Positions 16,567-23,193 of a DNA stretch of 35,943 bases are shown here, in pieces (the stretch's first letter is position 1; the number at the start of each line of letters is the position of its first letter). The position numbers and the translations under genes are program-made. The DNA is taken from assembly GCA_947476335.1 (NCBI GenBank), contig CANJQH010000034.1, forward strand, positions 1 to 35,943. Direction: 5' to 3'. This DNA is from Anaerolineae bacterium. Lineage in GTDB: Bacteria; Chloroflexota; Anaerolineae; J036; Brachytrichaceae. The notes under the pieces were generated by a model that saw only the letters and a list, made by a program, of their open reading frames with translations, did not search any database and had not been told where the DNA came from.

Positions 16567-16777
16567 CACGGAAAAAATTCTGAGTCAGCCTTTCCACCAA
16601 CACCTATTTGGCGCATGATTTTTCGAAACTCGAAATTTCGCGAACGCTCAAATTAAATATGACACACCTGTTGCCCGCGCTTGCCCTGAAAGAACAGCCC
16701 GGGTTACATGCCGCAGAAAAAGCCAAAGTCCGAGCATTTGGTTTGAGCCTTTGAGCACTCCCGGAACTTCTTCCGCG

Positions 16778-16920
16778 TATAATCCTCCCGCTCACTTGCC
16801 CGTGTGATGCGGTCTGCCAGTTCGGCTTCGCATGCACAAAGAGGTCCCGCGACCTTGCTACAACCGTGAGTAGGAGTGCTCCGATGGGCGGTTGAAATGA
16901 CGGGAGCGCGCAACGCTCTC
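16778..16920 (+). ncRNA. Candidate structured small RNA
   Basis: A TATAAT (16778-16783) is followed by a stretch with five separate complementary pairings. These are CCCGT 16799-16803 with ACGGG 16900-16904 (closing helix); ATGCG 16807-16811 with CGCAT 16829-16833; AGGTC 16842-16846 with GACCT 16851-16855 (tetraloop); CAACCG 16861-16866 with CGGTTG 16889-16894, enclosing a GGA/TCC hairpin; and GAGCG 16904-16908 with CGCTC 16914-16918. The layout resembles a multi-branch RNA. It matches no RNA class I know (not 6S, SRP, RNase P, tmRNA or the common riboswitches). It may instead be a decayed repeat. rplY starts 290 bp further on. No clear terminator follows. Confidence 0.3.
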
Positions 16921-16981
16921 ATTCGGCGACCACTCAGCACCTTACATGTAAATTCCTCGACTTATCGTCGTTCGCCCTCAT

Positions 16982-17135
16982 CGAAAACGTAATTACTCAG
17001 GCCTGCAATTTTTCAACGCGAACCAATGCGGCTCCTTCCCCTAAAGGGAGCTTCCCCTAAAGGGAGCTTCCCCTAAAGGGAGTAAGAAATAACATGATTT
17101 GCAGAAAATCTAGAACTGCGTAGTTATACGAAAAC
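16982..17135. mobile_element. Family E element, copy E3, with tandem core and 7-bp flanking direct repeat
   Basis: The left end GTAATTACTCAGGCC (16989-17003) and a diverged right end (…CTGCGTAGTTATAC, to about 17129) enclose three tandem copies of the 16-bp unit cttcccctaaagggag (about 17035-17082), each a small palindrome. CGAAAAC abuts both sides (16982-16988 and 17129-17135, overlapping the last element base). This is consistent with a target-site duplication. Confidence 0.75.
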
Positions 17136-17210
17136 GGCAAATGACGAATCAGTCAGAATGAATTTCACAAAGAGCTGAGCAGTTGACCATTTGTATTCTG
17201 GAGAAGAACC

Positions 17211-17852
17211 ATGGCAGAGAAATTCGAACTCGCAGCGCAACATCGCAACACAGTCGGCAGCGGCATCAAAGCCCTCCGCCGCAGCGGCAAGGTCCCCGGC
17301 GTGGTCTACGGCCACAACATCGCCTCTTCGAGCATTCAACTCGATACGCGTGATCTCGGCAACGTCCTCCGCAAGGTCGGCCGCAACTCACTCATCACCC
17401 TCGACATCGACGGCAGCCAGCGCATGGTCCTCCGGCGCGAAGTCCAGCGCGATCCAGTGACCCGCGCTCTTTTGCACATCGATTTCTATGAAGTTTCGAT
17501 GACCGAGAAGATCACCGCCAGCGTGCGCATCCTGATCATCGGTGAGACCGTTTCGCCCGACCTCAAGAGCGGCGCCGGCGTGCTCCTGCAGGAGCGCAGC
17601 TCGATTGAAATCGAGTGTCTCCCCAGCGATCTGTTCGACACCATCACCATCGATGTCACCAAGTTCAAGATCGGCGATGTCGTCCGGCTTAAGGACCTGG
17701 CAATCCCGTCCGGCGTCACTGTGCTCGAATCCGCCGACGAGGAAATCGTCCGCATTCAGCGCTTCGTTGAAGCCAAGGTCGAGGAAGGCGGAGCCGAAAG
17801 CGCCGAAGTCGAAGTGATCGAGAAGGGCAAGAAGGAAGAGGAAGAGGCGTAG
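17211..17852 (+). CDS. rplY: 50S ribosomal protein L25 (TL5/CTC type)
   Basis: This 213-residue protein binds 5S rRNA in the large subunit. It has the L25 N-terminal domain (residues 1-95) with the hallmark GKVPGVVYGHN, the strand LITLDIDG, and RDPVTRALLHIDFYEV at the domain border. A C-terminal TL5-type domain (about 98-190) includes GVLLQERSSIEIECLP and DVVRLKDLAIPSGV. It ends in an acidic/lysine tail (EKGKKEEEEA), as many long forms do. The ATG has ggag 8 nt upstream. It stands alone between two family E elements, with no translation-factor neighbours such as pth. Confidence 0.97.
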   Translation: MAEKFELAAQHRNTVGSGIKALRRSGKVPGVVYGHNIASSSIQLDTRDLGNVLRKVGRNSLITLDIDGSQRMVLRREVQRDPVTRALLHIDFYEVSMTEKITASVRILIIGETVSPDLKSGAGVLLQERSSIEIECLPSDLFDTITIDVTKFKIGDVVRLKDLAIPSGVTVLESADEEIVRIQRFVEAKVEEGGAESAEVEVIEKGKKEEEEA

Positions 17853-17906
17853 TGAGAAAAGAGTAAAGAGTAGAAAGTCAAAGTGGAAAGTGACATCTCA
17901 CTTTTT

Positions 17907-18061
17907 TACCAACTCAGGCCTAAACCGATATTTTCCGCGAAACACGGTATTTCTTCTCTCTTCCGGAGTTCTCTCTTCCGGAGTTCTCTCTTCCGGAGTT
18001 CTCTCTTCCGGAGAATAAATAACGTGTTAGGCAATAGAAAATAGACCGGCCTGAGTTGGTA
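17907..18061. mobile_element. Family E element, copy E4, with four-copy 15-bp core
   Basis: The ends are TACCAACTCAGGCC and GGCCTGAGTTGGTA, a variant of the family end. After the conserved …TTTTCCGCGAAACAC segment the core is four tandem copies of ttctctcttccggag (about 17953-18013), followed by a diverged right arm. TTTTTTAC occurs just outside or at both ends (17902-17909 and 18065-18072), a possible but less clean duplication. Purine-rich AGAGTAAAGAGT on the left faces TTTACTCTGTCTCT on the right, extending the dyad. Next to it ctcttaccgga is repeated three times (18093-18125). Confidence 0.75.
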
Positions 18062-18121
18062 CGTTTTTTTACTGTTTACTCTGTCTCTCCACTCTCTTAC
18101 CGGACTCTTACCGGACTCTTA

Positions 18122-18201
18122 CCGGATGGGGAGTGGCTAAACTCGACTACATGAACCCGCGATTCGCGAAATATCCTTGAGTTTAGTCACTCCCCCGGAT
18201 G
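18122..18201. repeat. Long palindrome with CCGGATG at both sides
   Basis: Arms of 17 bp (18128-18144 and 18179-18195) pair with one mismatch that is a G-U pair in RNA: GGGGAGTGGCTAAACTC against GAGTTTAGTCACTCCCC. The loop is 34 bp and contains ttcgcgaa. The 7-mer CCGGATG brackets the structure (18122-18128 and 18195-18201), overlapping each arm by one base. It does not share sequence with families E or C and has no T-tract for a terminator. Confidence 0.7.
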
Positions 18202-18254
18202 CCCCTTACCCCCGCACGCGGTAGACTGCATACGTGTTCGCGCACTGTCTACTC

Positions 18255-19100
18255 ATGTCCATACGCAGCGTCACCCGCGTCACGGCGTTGCTGTTCTGCA
18301 CAGCGCTTCTAAGCAGCTGCAGCTTCGTACGTGCCATCGTGCCGCTGCAATCGCCGCCACCCAGCCCCACCCCGCGCGGACAACAACCGCCTACATTCAC
18401 TCCGCGGCCGACCGCCATCCCGCCTACACAGACGCCCATCCCGCTTCCGACCGCCACGCTCAACGGCCCCACCTTGCCCGAAGAGCCCAGCGCAACGCCG
18501 CCACCGGCGCCCACGGCCGACGCTGCCGCCCCTCTCGCACCTCCCGCCCTGCCCAAAGAGCCGGCGAACTCGCCGCCACCGCCGACTGTCACGCCGCTCC
18601 CTGCGCCCACCATCGACCTCACCGTCGTCTACGGCCCGCCACAGACGCCCAATACCCGCGCCACCAGCTTCGCCGTCGTGCAGACGATCACTGCGCTGGC
18701 CATGCCCGCAACATATCCGCCGACCGACACGCCGCGCCCACGCCGCACTCCCGTCATCATCGGCTCCGGCCCGCAAGATGCCCCAGTCACCGCACAACCC
18801 GGCGGCGTGCGCGTGCTCAACGCCTCACGCCAAGTCAGCCCTGGCGGACCAGCCGCGCTTTCCATCCGCACATCCCCCAACGCTGTCTGCGCGCTGCAAA
18901 TCGCCCGCCCACGACCTGACGGCACCACTGTGCTCGAACCAATTGCCGGCAGCGCTCGCCTGAGCGCCGACCGCGACGGCGGCGCCGCCTGGATTTGGAC
19001 AGTCGACGCCGACGAAGCCGCCGGCCCGATGAACCTCGTCATCGACTGCGGCACCGCAGGCACACAACAACTCACATTTACCGTACTGCATGCATCATGA
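18255..19100 (+). CDS. Proline-rich lipoprotein of unknown function, coupled to sufS
   Basis: This is a 281-residue protein. The signal peptide ends in the lipobox LLSSC (Cys22). Residues about 30-160 are a Pro/Thr/Ala linker with many P-T-x-P units. Residues about 160-281 form a small beta-rich domain (VRVLNASRQVSPGGPAALSIRTSPNAVCALQI…, DGGAAWIWTVDADEAAGPMNLVIDCG) with two cysteines, likely immunoglobulin-like. The ATG at 18255 opens the signal; a GTG seven codons earlier is possible. Neither has a clear ribosome site. The stop codon overlaps the sufS start as ATGA, so translation of the two is probably coupled. A surface lipoprotein has no obvious role in Fe-S assembly. No specific function is recognised. 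Confidence 0.78.
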   Translation: MSIRSVTRVTALLFCTALLSSCSFVRAIVPLQSPPPSPTPRGQQPPTFTPRPTAIPPTQTPIPLPTATLNGPTLPEEPSATPPPAPTADAAAPLAPPALPKEPANSPPPPTVTPLPAPTIDLTVVYGPPQTPNTRATSFAVVQTITALAMPATYPPTDTPRPRRTPVIIGSGPQDAPVTAQPGGVRVLNASRQVSPGGPAALSIRTSPNAVCALQIARPRPDGTTVLEPIAGSARLSADRDGGAAWIWTVDADEAAGPMNLVIDCGTAGTQQLTFTVLHAS

Positions 19101-20326
19101 CACTTGATACACAACGCATTCGTGCGGACTTTCCGATCCTGAGTGAGACCGTGCACGGCCACCCAGTCACTTTCCTCGACAGCGCCGCCTCATCACAAAA
19201 GCCGTTGGCGGTGTTGCAAGCGATGGATGACGTATATCGCCATCGCTATGCCAACGTGCATCGCGGCGTGTATCTGTTCAGTGACGAAGCAACGCAGTGC
19301 TATGACGCCGCCCGTGCGAAGATCGCCGCCTTCTTCGGCGCGCGCGAAACAGAGGAAATCGTCTTCACGCGCAACGCCACCGAATCGCTGAACCTGCTCG
19401 CGTACTCTTACGCACGCGCGCTGCTGCAACCTGGCGACGAAATTGTCCTCACCGAGCTCGAACATCACGCCAATTTCGTGCCCTGGCTCGAAGCCGCCCG
19501 CACGCACGGGCTCGTGCTGAAATTTGCCCCGCTGACGAAAGACGGCCGCATCGACGAGGTACAGTTCGCGTCCCTGCTCGGCCCGCGCACCCGCCTGGTC
19601 AGCTTCGCACATGTCTCAAACGTGCTCGGCACCATCACCGATCCGCGGCCGCTCATCGAACGCGCGCACGCCGTCGGCGCAAAAGTCATCCTCGATGGCT
19701 GCCAGTCCGCACCGCATATGCCCGTCGACGTGCAGGCACTCGGCTGCGATTTTTACGTTTGCTCCGGCCACAAAATGCTCGGGCCAACCGGCATCGGCGT
19801 GCTGTACGGCAGGCGTGAGCTGCTCGAAGCCATGCCGCCATTCATGACTGGTGGCGACATGATCAGCCACGTCGGCTTCGACGGCGCACGCTGGGCTGAC
19901 ATACCGCTCAAGTTTGAAGCCGGCACGCCGGCATTTGTCGAAGCCATCGGCCTCGGCGCTGCCATCGATTACCTGCAGGCGCTCGGTATGCACAACGTGC
20001 GCGCCCACGAACGCGCACTCACCGCCTACGCGCTCGAACGACTCAGCACCGTGCGCGGGCTGCGACTCCTCGGCCCGCTCGATCCGGATGTGCACGGCGG
20101 CGTGGCCTCGTTCACGCTCGAACGGATCCACCCGCACGACCTCGCCTCGCTGCTCGACGAACAGGGCATCGCCGTGCGCGCCGGCCACCACTGCGCACAA
20201 CCGCTGCATGCACGCCTCGGCATCACCGCCACCGCACGCGCCAGCTTCTATGTCTACACACTGCCCGAGGAAATCGACCGCCTCATCGACGGCATCGAAT
20301 ATGCACAGCGTGTGCTCAAGCGGTAA
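19097..20326 (+). CDS. sufS: Cysteine desulfurase, SufS type
   Basis: This PLP enzyme takes sulfur from cysteine as a persulfide for Fe-S cluster assembly. The 409-residue product shows the SufS/CsdA pattern: DSAASSQKPLAVLQAM near the N-terminus, TRNATESLNLLAYS, ELEHHANFVPW, DGCQSAPHMPVD, and the PLP lysine Lys226 in CSGHKMLGPTG. The short SufS-type active-site loop has Cys366 in RAGHHCAQPLHARLG. Type II (SufS) is favoured over type I (IscS) by that context. It starts by ATGA overlap with the lipoprotein gene. Its usual partner sufU follows, but 405 bp away because a family C repeat has landed between them. The end and product are complete. Confidence 0.97.
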   Translation: MTLDTQRIRADFPILSETVHGHPVTFLDSAASSQKPLAVLQAMDDVYRHRYANVHRGVYLFSDEATQCYDAARAKIAAFFGARETEEIVFTRNATESLNLLAYSYARALLQPGDEIVLTELEHHANFVPWLEAARTHGLVLKFAPLTKDGRIDEVQFASLLGPRTRLVSFAHVSNVLGTITDPRPLIERAHAVGAKVILDGCQSAPHMPVDVQALGCDFYVCSGHKMLGPTGIGVLYGRRELLEAMPPFMTGGDMISHVGFDGARWADIPLKFEAGTPAFVEAIGLGAAIDYLQALGMHNVRAHERALTAYALERLSTVRGLRLLGPLDPDVHGGVASFTLERIHPHDLASLLDEQGIAVRAGHHCAQPLHARLGITATARASFYVYTLPEEIDRLIDGIEYAQRVLKR

Positions 20327-20400
20327 CAGAAAAAGCAGAGAGCGCAGAAAGTCAGATGTAGAGAGTGAGCCTCCTTTACTCCTTTACTCCTTTACTCTCT

Positions 20401-20685
20401 CTGCTTCAGAGCGCATCCGCCGTTTGGAGCGAAATTTGCCCCAAACGGCGGCGGCTGTCACCTGGACCGGGACTGAGAGTCCGCAGCGTCGCGCCTTCGG
20501 CACTTTTTCCGCGGAACATGAGCGCCGGAGGCGCACTCCACCGCGGCAGGCCAGCAGCCAGCCCCGGAGGGGCGGTCGCTTCCCCAGCCCGGGGCGGAGC
20601 ACCGGAGGTGCGCAAGCCCCAGGTGACGGCAACGGCGACGCGCTGTCAAATTTCGCCCCAAACGGCGGATGCGCCCCTGCTTCAG
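20401..20685. mobile_element. Family C composite GC-rich repeat, copy C1, with 9-bp target-site duplication
   Basis: The element (about 20410-20676) has inverted ends: GCGCATCCGCCGTTTGG near the left and CCAAACGGCGGATGCGC near the right. It is packed with small palindromes (gcgccggaggcgc, ccaccgcgg, cagcccggggc, gcaccggaggtgc). The nonamer CTGCTTCAG abuts both sides (20401-20409 and 20677-20685). That is strong evidence of insertion by transposition. It separates sufS from sufU. The gap before it holds three copies of tcctttact (20374-20400) of simple sequence. No transposase is encoded; open frames inside it are low-complexity. Confidence 0.85.
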
Positions 20686-20731
20686 CGAATGGCTTAAGAT
20701 TACGTCCGGCATCATTCGCCCGGAAGTACGT

Positions 20732-21124
20732 ATGCAAGACCTCTATCGCGACAATCTCCTGGACCATTACGAGAACCCACGGCACAAAGGCGTGATCGCA
20801 GAGGCCGACTGCACCTGCGAACGCAACAGCCCGCTGTGCGGCGACCAGATCCGCGTCTTCGTAAAGCTCAGCGCCGACGGCACGACGATCGAAGACGTCA
20901 GCTTCGACGGCGACGGTTGCATCATCAGCCAGGCCGCCGCATCGATGCTGCTTGAGGAAGTGCCCGGCCGCCCACTCATCGAAATCGAGAATATGCCGCC
21001 ACAACACGTGCTCGACCTCATCGGCGCGCCGCTGACCGCCCAACGCGTGAAATGTGCACTCCTCGGCCTGCAGACGCTCAAAGACGCCATCCGCGAATGG
21101 CGCGCAAAGACGCCCACACATTAA
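20732..21124 (+). CDS. sufU: SufU/IscU-type iron-sulfur scaffold protein
   Basis: This is a 130-residue scaffold or zinc-dependent sulfur acceptor for SufS. Ligand residues are visible: Cys36 and Asp38 in SPLCGDQI, Cys63 in GDGCIISQAAASMLLE, and Cys108 in QRVKCALLGL. The RxKCA ending and the SufS neighbour favour SufU. The Cys63-Cys108 spacing (45) is close to IscU and shorter than in Bacillus SufU, whose extra insertion is absent here; the IscU motif LPPVK is missing too. The ATG at 20732 has ggaag 5 nt upstream. The metallophosphoesterase follows after 12 bp. Likely once directly after sufS before insertion of element C1. Confidence 0.92.
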   Translation: MQDLYRDNLLDHYENPRHKGVIAEADCTCERNSPLCGDQIRVFVKLSADGTTIEDVSFDGDGCIISQAAASMLLEEVPGRPLIEIENMPPQHVLDLIGAPLTAQRVKCALLGLQTLKDAIREWRAKTPTH

Positions 21125-21136
21125 ACGCTCAAGGCC

Positions 21137-21883
21137 ATGCGTTACCTGGTTCTGTCCGACATTCATGCAAACCTGACCGCATTCCATGCGGTACTCAGCG
21201 ACGCGGACGCGCGCAGGCTCCACCCCGACGACCTCTGGTGCCTCGGCGACGTCGTCGGCTATGGTCCCGATCCGAACGAGTGCGTCGAGCGTCTGCTTTC
21301 ACTGCCCTGCTACACCTGCCTCGCCGGCAACCACGACTGGGCCGTGCTCGACAAACTCAACGTCGAGACGTTCAACGACAGCGCCATGGCCGCCATCCTG
21401 TGGACGCGGACGCAACTCACGCCGGACAATCTGCGCTTCCTCGACGCACAACCCAGCCGCAAGGAAATAGACGGCTGTCTGCTTGTGCATGGCAGCCCGC
21501 GCCACGATATCTGGGAATACATCAGCGATACGGAAATCGCCGCCGACAACTTTCCGCTGCTCACACAGCCCGTGTGCCTCGTCGGCCACACGCACGTGCC
21601 GATGATCTACGTCGAAGACGCCCGCACTCGTGCCGTGCGCGCCGTGCACCCGGAACACGATGTGCCGCTCACGCTCAAGCGCACCAATCGCTACATCATC
21701 AACCCCGGCTCCGTCGGCCAGCCGCGCGACGGCGACCCGCGCGCTGCCTACGGCCTCTACGACACCGACACCGCACAATGGACGACATACCGCGTTCCCT
21801 ACAACGTGCGCGAAACGCAGATGCGCATGCACGCCGCCGGCCTGCCGCCCAAACTGGCGCTCCGGCTGGAATATGGACGGTGA
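21137..21883 (+). CDS. Metallophosphoesterase (YfcE/MJ0936-like)
   Basis: This 248-residue calcineurin-like phosphoesterase has all metal motifs in order: LSDIHAN (first Asp/His), LGDVVGYGPDP, AGNHD, LVHGS and VGHTHVP, then the subfamily ending NPGSVGQPRDGDPRAAYGLYD. The family hydrolyses phosphodiesters or phosphomonoesters using two metals; the true substrate is usually unknown. It starts 12 bp after sufU, with a weak agg before the ATG, and overlaps the tlyA start by 11 bp. It is probably co-transcribed with both. Confidence 0.93.
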   Translation: MRYLVLSDIHANLTAFHAVLSDADARRLHPDDLWCLGDVVGYGPDPNECVERLLSLPCYTCLAGNHDWAVLDKLNVETFNDSAMAAILWTRTQLTPDNLRFLDAQPSRKEIDGCLLVHGSPRHDIWEYISDTEIAADNFPLLTQPVCLVGHTHVPMIYVEDARTRAVRAVHPEHDVPLTLKRTNRYIINPGSVGQPRDGDPRAAYGLYDTDTAQWTTYRVPYNVRETQMRMHAAGLPPKLALRLEYGR

Positions 21884-22757
21884 TCGCGTGACCCGCTCAC
21901 CAAAAATCTCGTCTAAAAAAATTCGCCTTGACGCGCTGCTCGCCGCGCGCGGGCTCGCCCCCAGCCGCGACTGGGCACAACGGCTCGTCCGCGCCGGCGA
22001 AGTCCGCGTGAATGGCCAGGTCATCGATCAGCCAGCCCGCCTGCTCACCGATGCGCCGGACCTGCTCGTCACCGTCGATGCACCACCGAAATATGTCTCG
22101 CGCGGCGGCTTCAAAATCGAAGGCGCACTCGACGCATTCGCCATCAATCCGAACGGCTGCACCTGCGCCGACGTCGGCAGCAGCACCGGCGGCTTCACCG
22201 ACTGCCTGCTGCAGCGCGGCGCCGCGCGCGTTTACGCACTCGACGTCGGCACAAATCAGCTGAACTGGAAACTTCGCAACGACCCGCGCGTCGTCGTCCA
22301 GGAAAAAGTCAACGTGCGCTATCTTGAGACGCTGCCCGAACCCATCGATCTCGCCGTCATCGACGTGTCTTTCATCTCGCTGGACTTGATTCTGCCGCGG
22401 GTGATCGGCTGGATGCGCCGCCGCGATGACGGCCGCGATGACGGCCGCGATGACGGCCGCGATGACGGCCGCGATGACGGCCGCGATAACGGCTATGGCA
22501 TCGTCGCGCTGGTGAAGCCGCAGTTCGAAGCCGGCCGCGAAAAGGTCGGCAAAGGCGGCATCGTGCGCGACCCGGCCGTGCACGATGCCGTGCTCGAACG
22601 CATCGGCCGCGTCGCGCACCACCTGGGCTGGCCGGTGCACGCATGCATCGATTCACCCATCCTCGGCACAGACGGCAACAAAGAATTTCTCGTGTACCTG
22701 CTGCCGCGCGATCAGAACTCTGTCGGCACCGCTGCAGCACACAGCACCAGCTCCTGA
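21873..22757 (+). CDS. tlyA: TlyA-family rRNA 2'-O-methyltransferase with a DDGR repeat insertion
   Basis: This is a 294-residue TlyA protein; homologues methylate 16S and 23S rRNA ribose and are also called hemolysin A. An S4 RNA-binding domain (about 12-70: RLDALLAARGLAPSRDWAQRLVRAGEVRVNG) precedes an FtsJ-type domain with VSRGGFKIEGALDAF, the SAM loop DVGSSTGGFTDCLLQRGA, the DVSFISLDLILP strand, and KPQFEAGREKVGKGGIVRD. Between the DVSFISL strand and LVKPQFEAG, five DDGR units and a degenerate sixth are inserted after VIGWMRRR, lengthening an exposed loop by about 24 residues. Start ATG 21873 overlaps the upstream gene. All catalytic motifs remain, so the protein is probably active. Confidence 0.93.
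   Translation: MDGDRVTRSPKISSKKIRLDALLAARGLAPSRDWAQRLVRAGEVRVNGQVIDQPARLLTDAPDLLVTVDAPPKYVSRGGFKIEGALDAFAINPNGCTCADVGSSTGGFTDCLLQRGAARVYALDVGTNQLNWKLRNDPRVVVQEKVNVRYLETLPEPIDLAVIDVSFISLDLILPRVIGWMRRRDDGRDDGRDDGRDDGRDDGRDNGYGIVALVKPQFEAGREKVGKGGIVRDPAVHDAVLERIGRVAHHLGWPVHACIDSPILGTDGNKEFLVYLLPRDQNSVGTAAAHSTSS
22425..22496 (+). repeat. 12-bp in-frame tandem repeat inside tlyA
   Basis: Five perfect copies of gatgacggccgc (22425-22484) are followed by the degenerate gataacggctat. They encode Asp-Asp-Gly-Arg. Perfect identity suggests recent slippage, tolerated because the unit keeps the frame. Confidence 0.95.
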
Positions 22758-23128
22758 GCCGCCTTCACGTTGCGCATCACCTTCGCCAAATTGCCGTTCA
22801 GCTTCAGCGTACTGGTGAGCAGCGCCTTGATGGGATCCACTTCGCGCCGAATCACCCGCGCCCAGCGCGGCCGCGTGCCCCAGATGCGAAATTCCGGCTG
22901 CGGCCCGTCTTCGTCCAGCTGCAGTATGCGCGCCGCGCGGCACTCGCCGTGCCACAAATCGACGTAGATGCGCACCGGCTGCGCAGCCACAGATACACCT
23001 GCGTCCGGCTCGACGATGAACCAGAAATCGCCCTCCCAGTTGCGCGCTGCCTCGCGATACGAGCGGCTCGAGTTAATTACGCTGTGCAGCGCATCGGTCC
23101 AGCTAGGGGTAGCGAAGGGATAATTCAT
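22712..23128 (-). CDS. SCP2 sterol-binding-domain-like protein
   Basis: This 138-residue cytosolic protein has a pattern that fits the SCP2 fold used for lipid or acyl binding. It has an N-terminal helix (WTDALHSVINSS), a tryptophan-rich strand (WEGDFWFIVEPDAGV), a further strand (VRIYVDLWHGECRAARIL) and a C-terminal helix block, DPIKALLTSTLKLNGNLAKVMRNVKAAQELV. In that block L-K-L-N-G-N-L and the V-x-A-A-x-E-L helix are typical. The ATG at 23128 is chosen; an earlier in-frame ATG at 23167 would run through the promoter region. Its 3' end overlaps that of tlyA by 46 bp, tail to tail. It is divergent from the glycosyltransferase. Family assignment is tentative. Confidence 0.6.
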   Translation of the reverse strand: MNYPFATPSWTDALHSVINSSRSYREAARNWEGDFWFIVEPDAGVSVAAQPVRIYVDLWHGECRAARILQLDEDGPQPEFRIWGTRPRWARVIRREVDPIKALLTSTLKLNGNLAKVMRNVKAAQELVLCAAAVPTEF

Positions 23129-23154
23129 TTCCAAGCCCAATGTGCAACGCAAAA

Positions 23155-23189
23155 TGACAATTGTCAAACCAGCTGCTCTGGTCTAATAA
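23155..23189 (+). promoter_or_regulatory. Promoter of the glycosyltransferase gene with overlapping palindrome
   Basis: TTGTCA (23161-23166), a 17-bp spacer, and TAATAA (23184-23189) form a good sigma-70 type promoter. Only acgc separates the -10 box from the ATG at 23194, so the message should be leaderless. The -35 box is the right half of a perfect 12-bp palindrome TGACAATTGTCA (23155-23166), which also offers a TTGACA on the minus strand toward the SCP2-like gene. A shared operator is plausible. Confidence 0.6.
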
Positions 23190-23193
23190 ACGC

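Noticed and set aside
16778..16920. Candidate RNA as 6S, SRP, RNase P, tmRNA, cobalamin or c-di-GMP riboswitch
   Set aside because: The conserved core sequences of those classes are not present in either orientation.
16704..16940. 78-codon minus-strand frame over the candidate RNA
   Set aside because: No ribosome site or recognisable family; the helices fit RNA or a repeat better than a small protein.
17907..18061. E4 as only a terminator of rplY
   Set aside because: It shares ends with other E copies that are not next to gene ends in the same orientation; terminator action may be secondary.
20384..21223. Minus-strand open frame spanning element C1 and sufU
   Set aside because: Half of it is low-complexity repeat DNA and the rest is antisense to sufU motifs.
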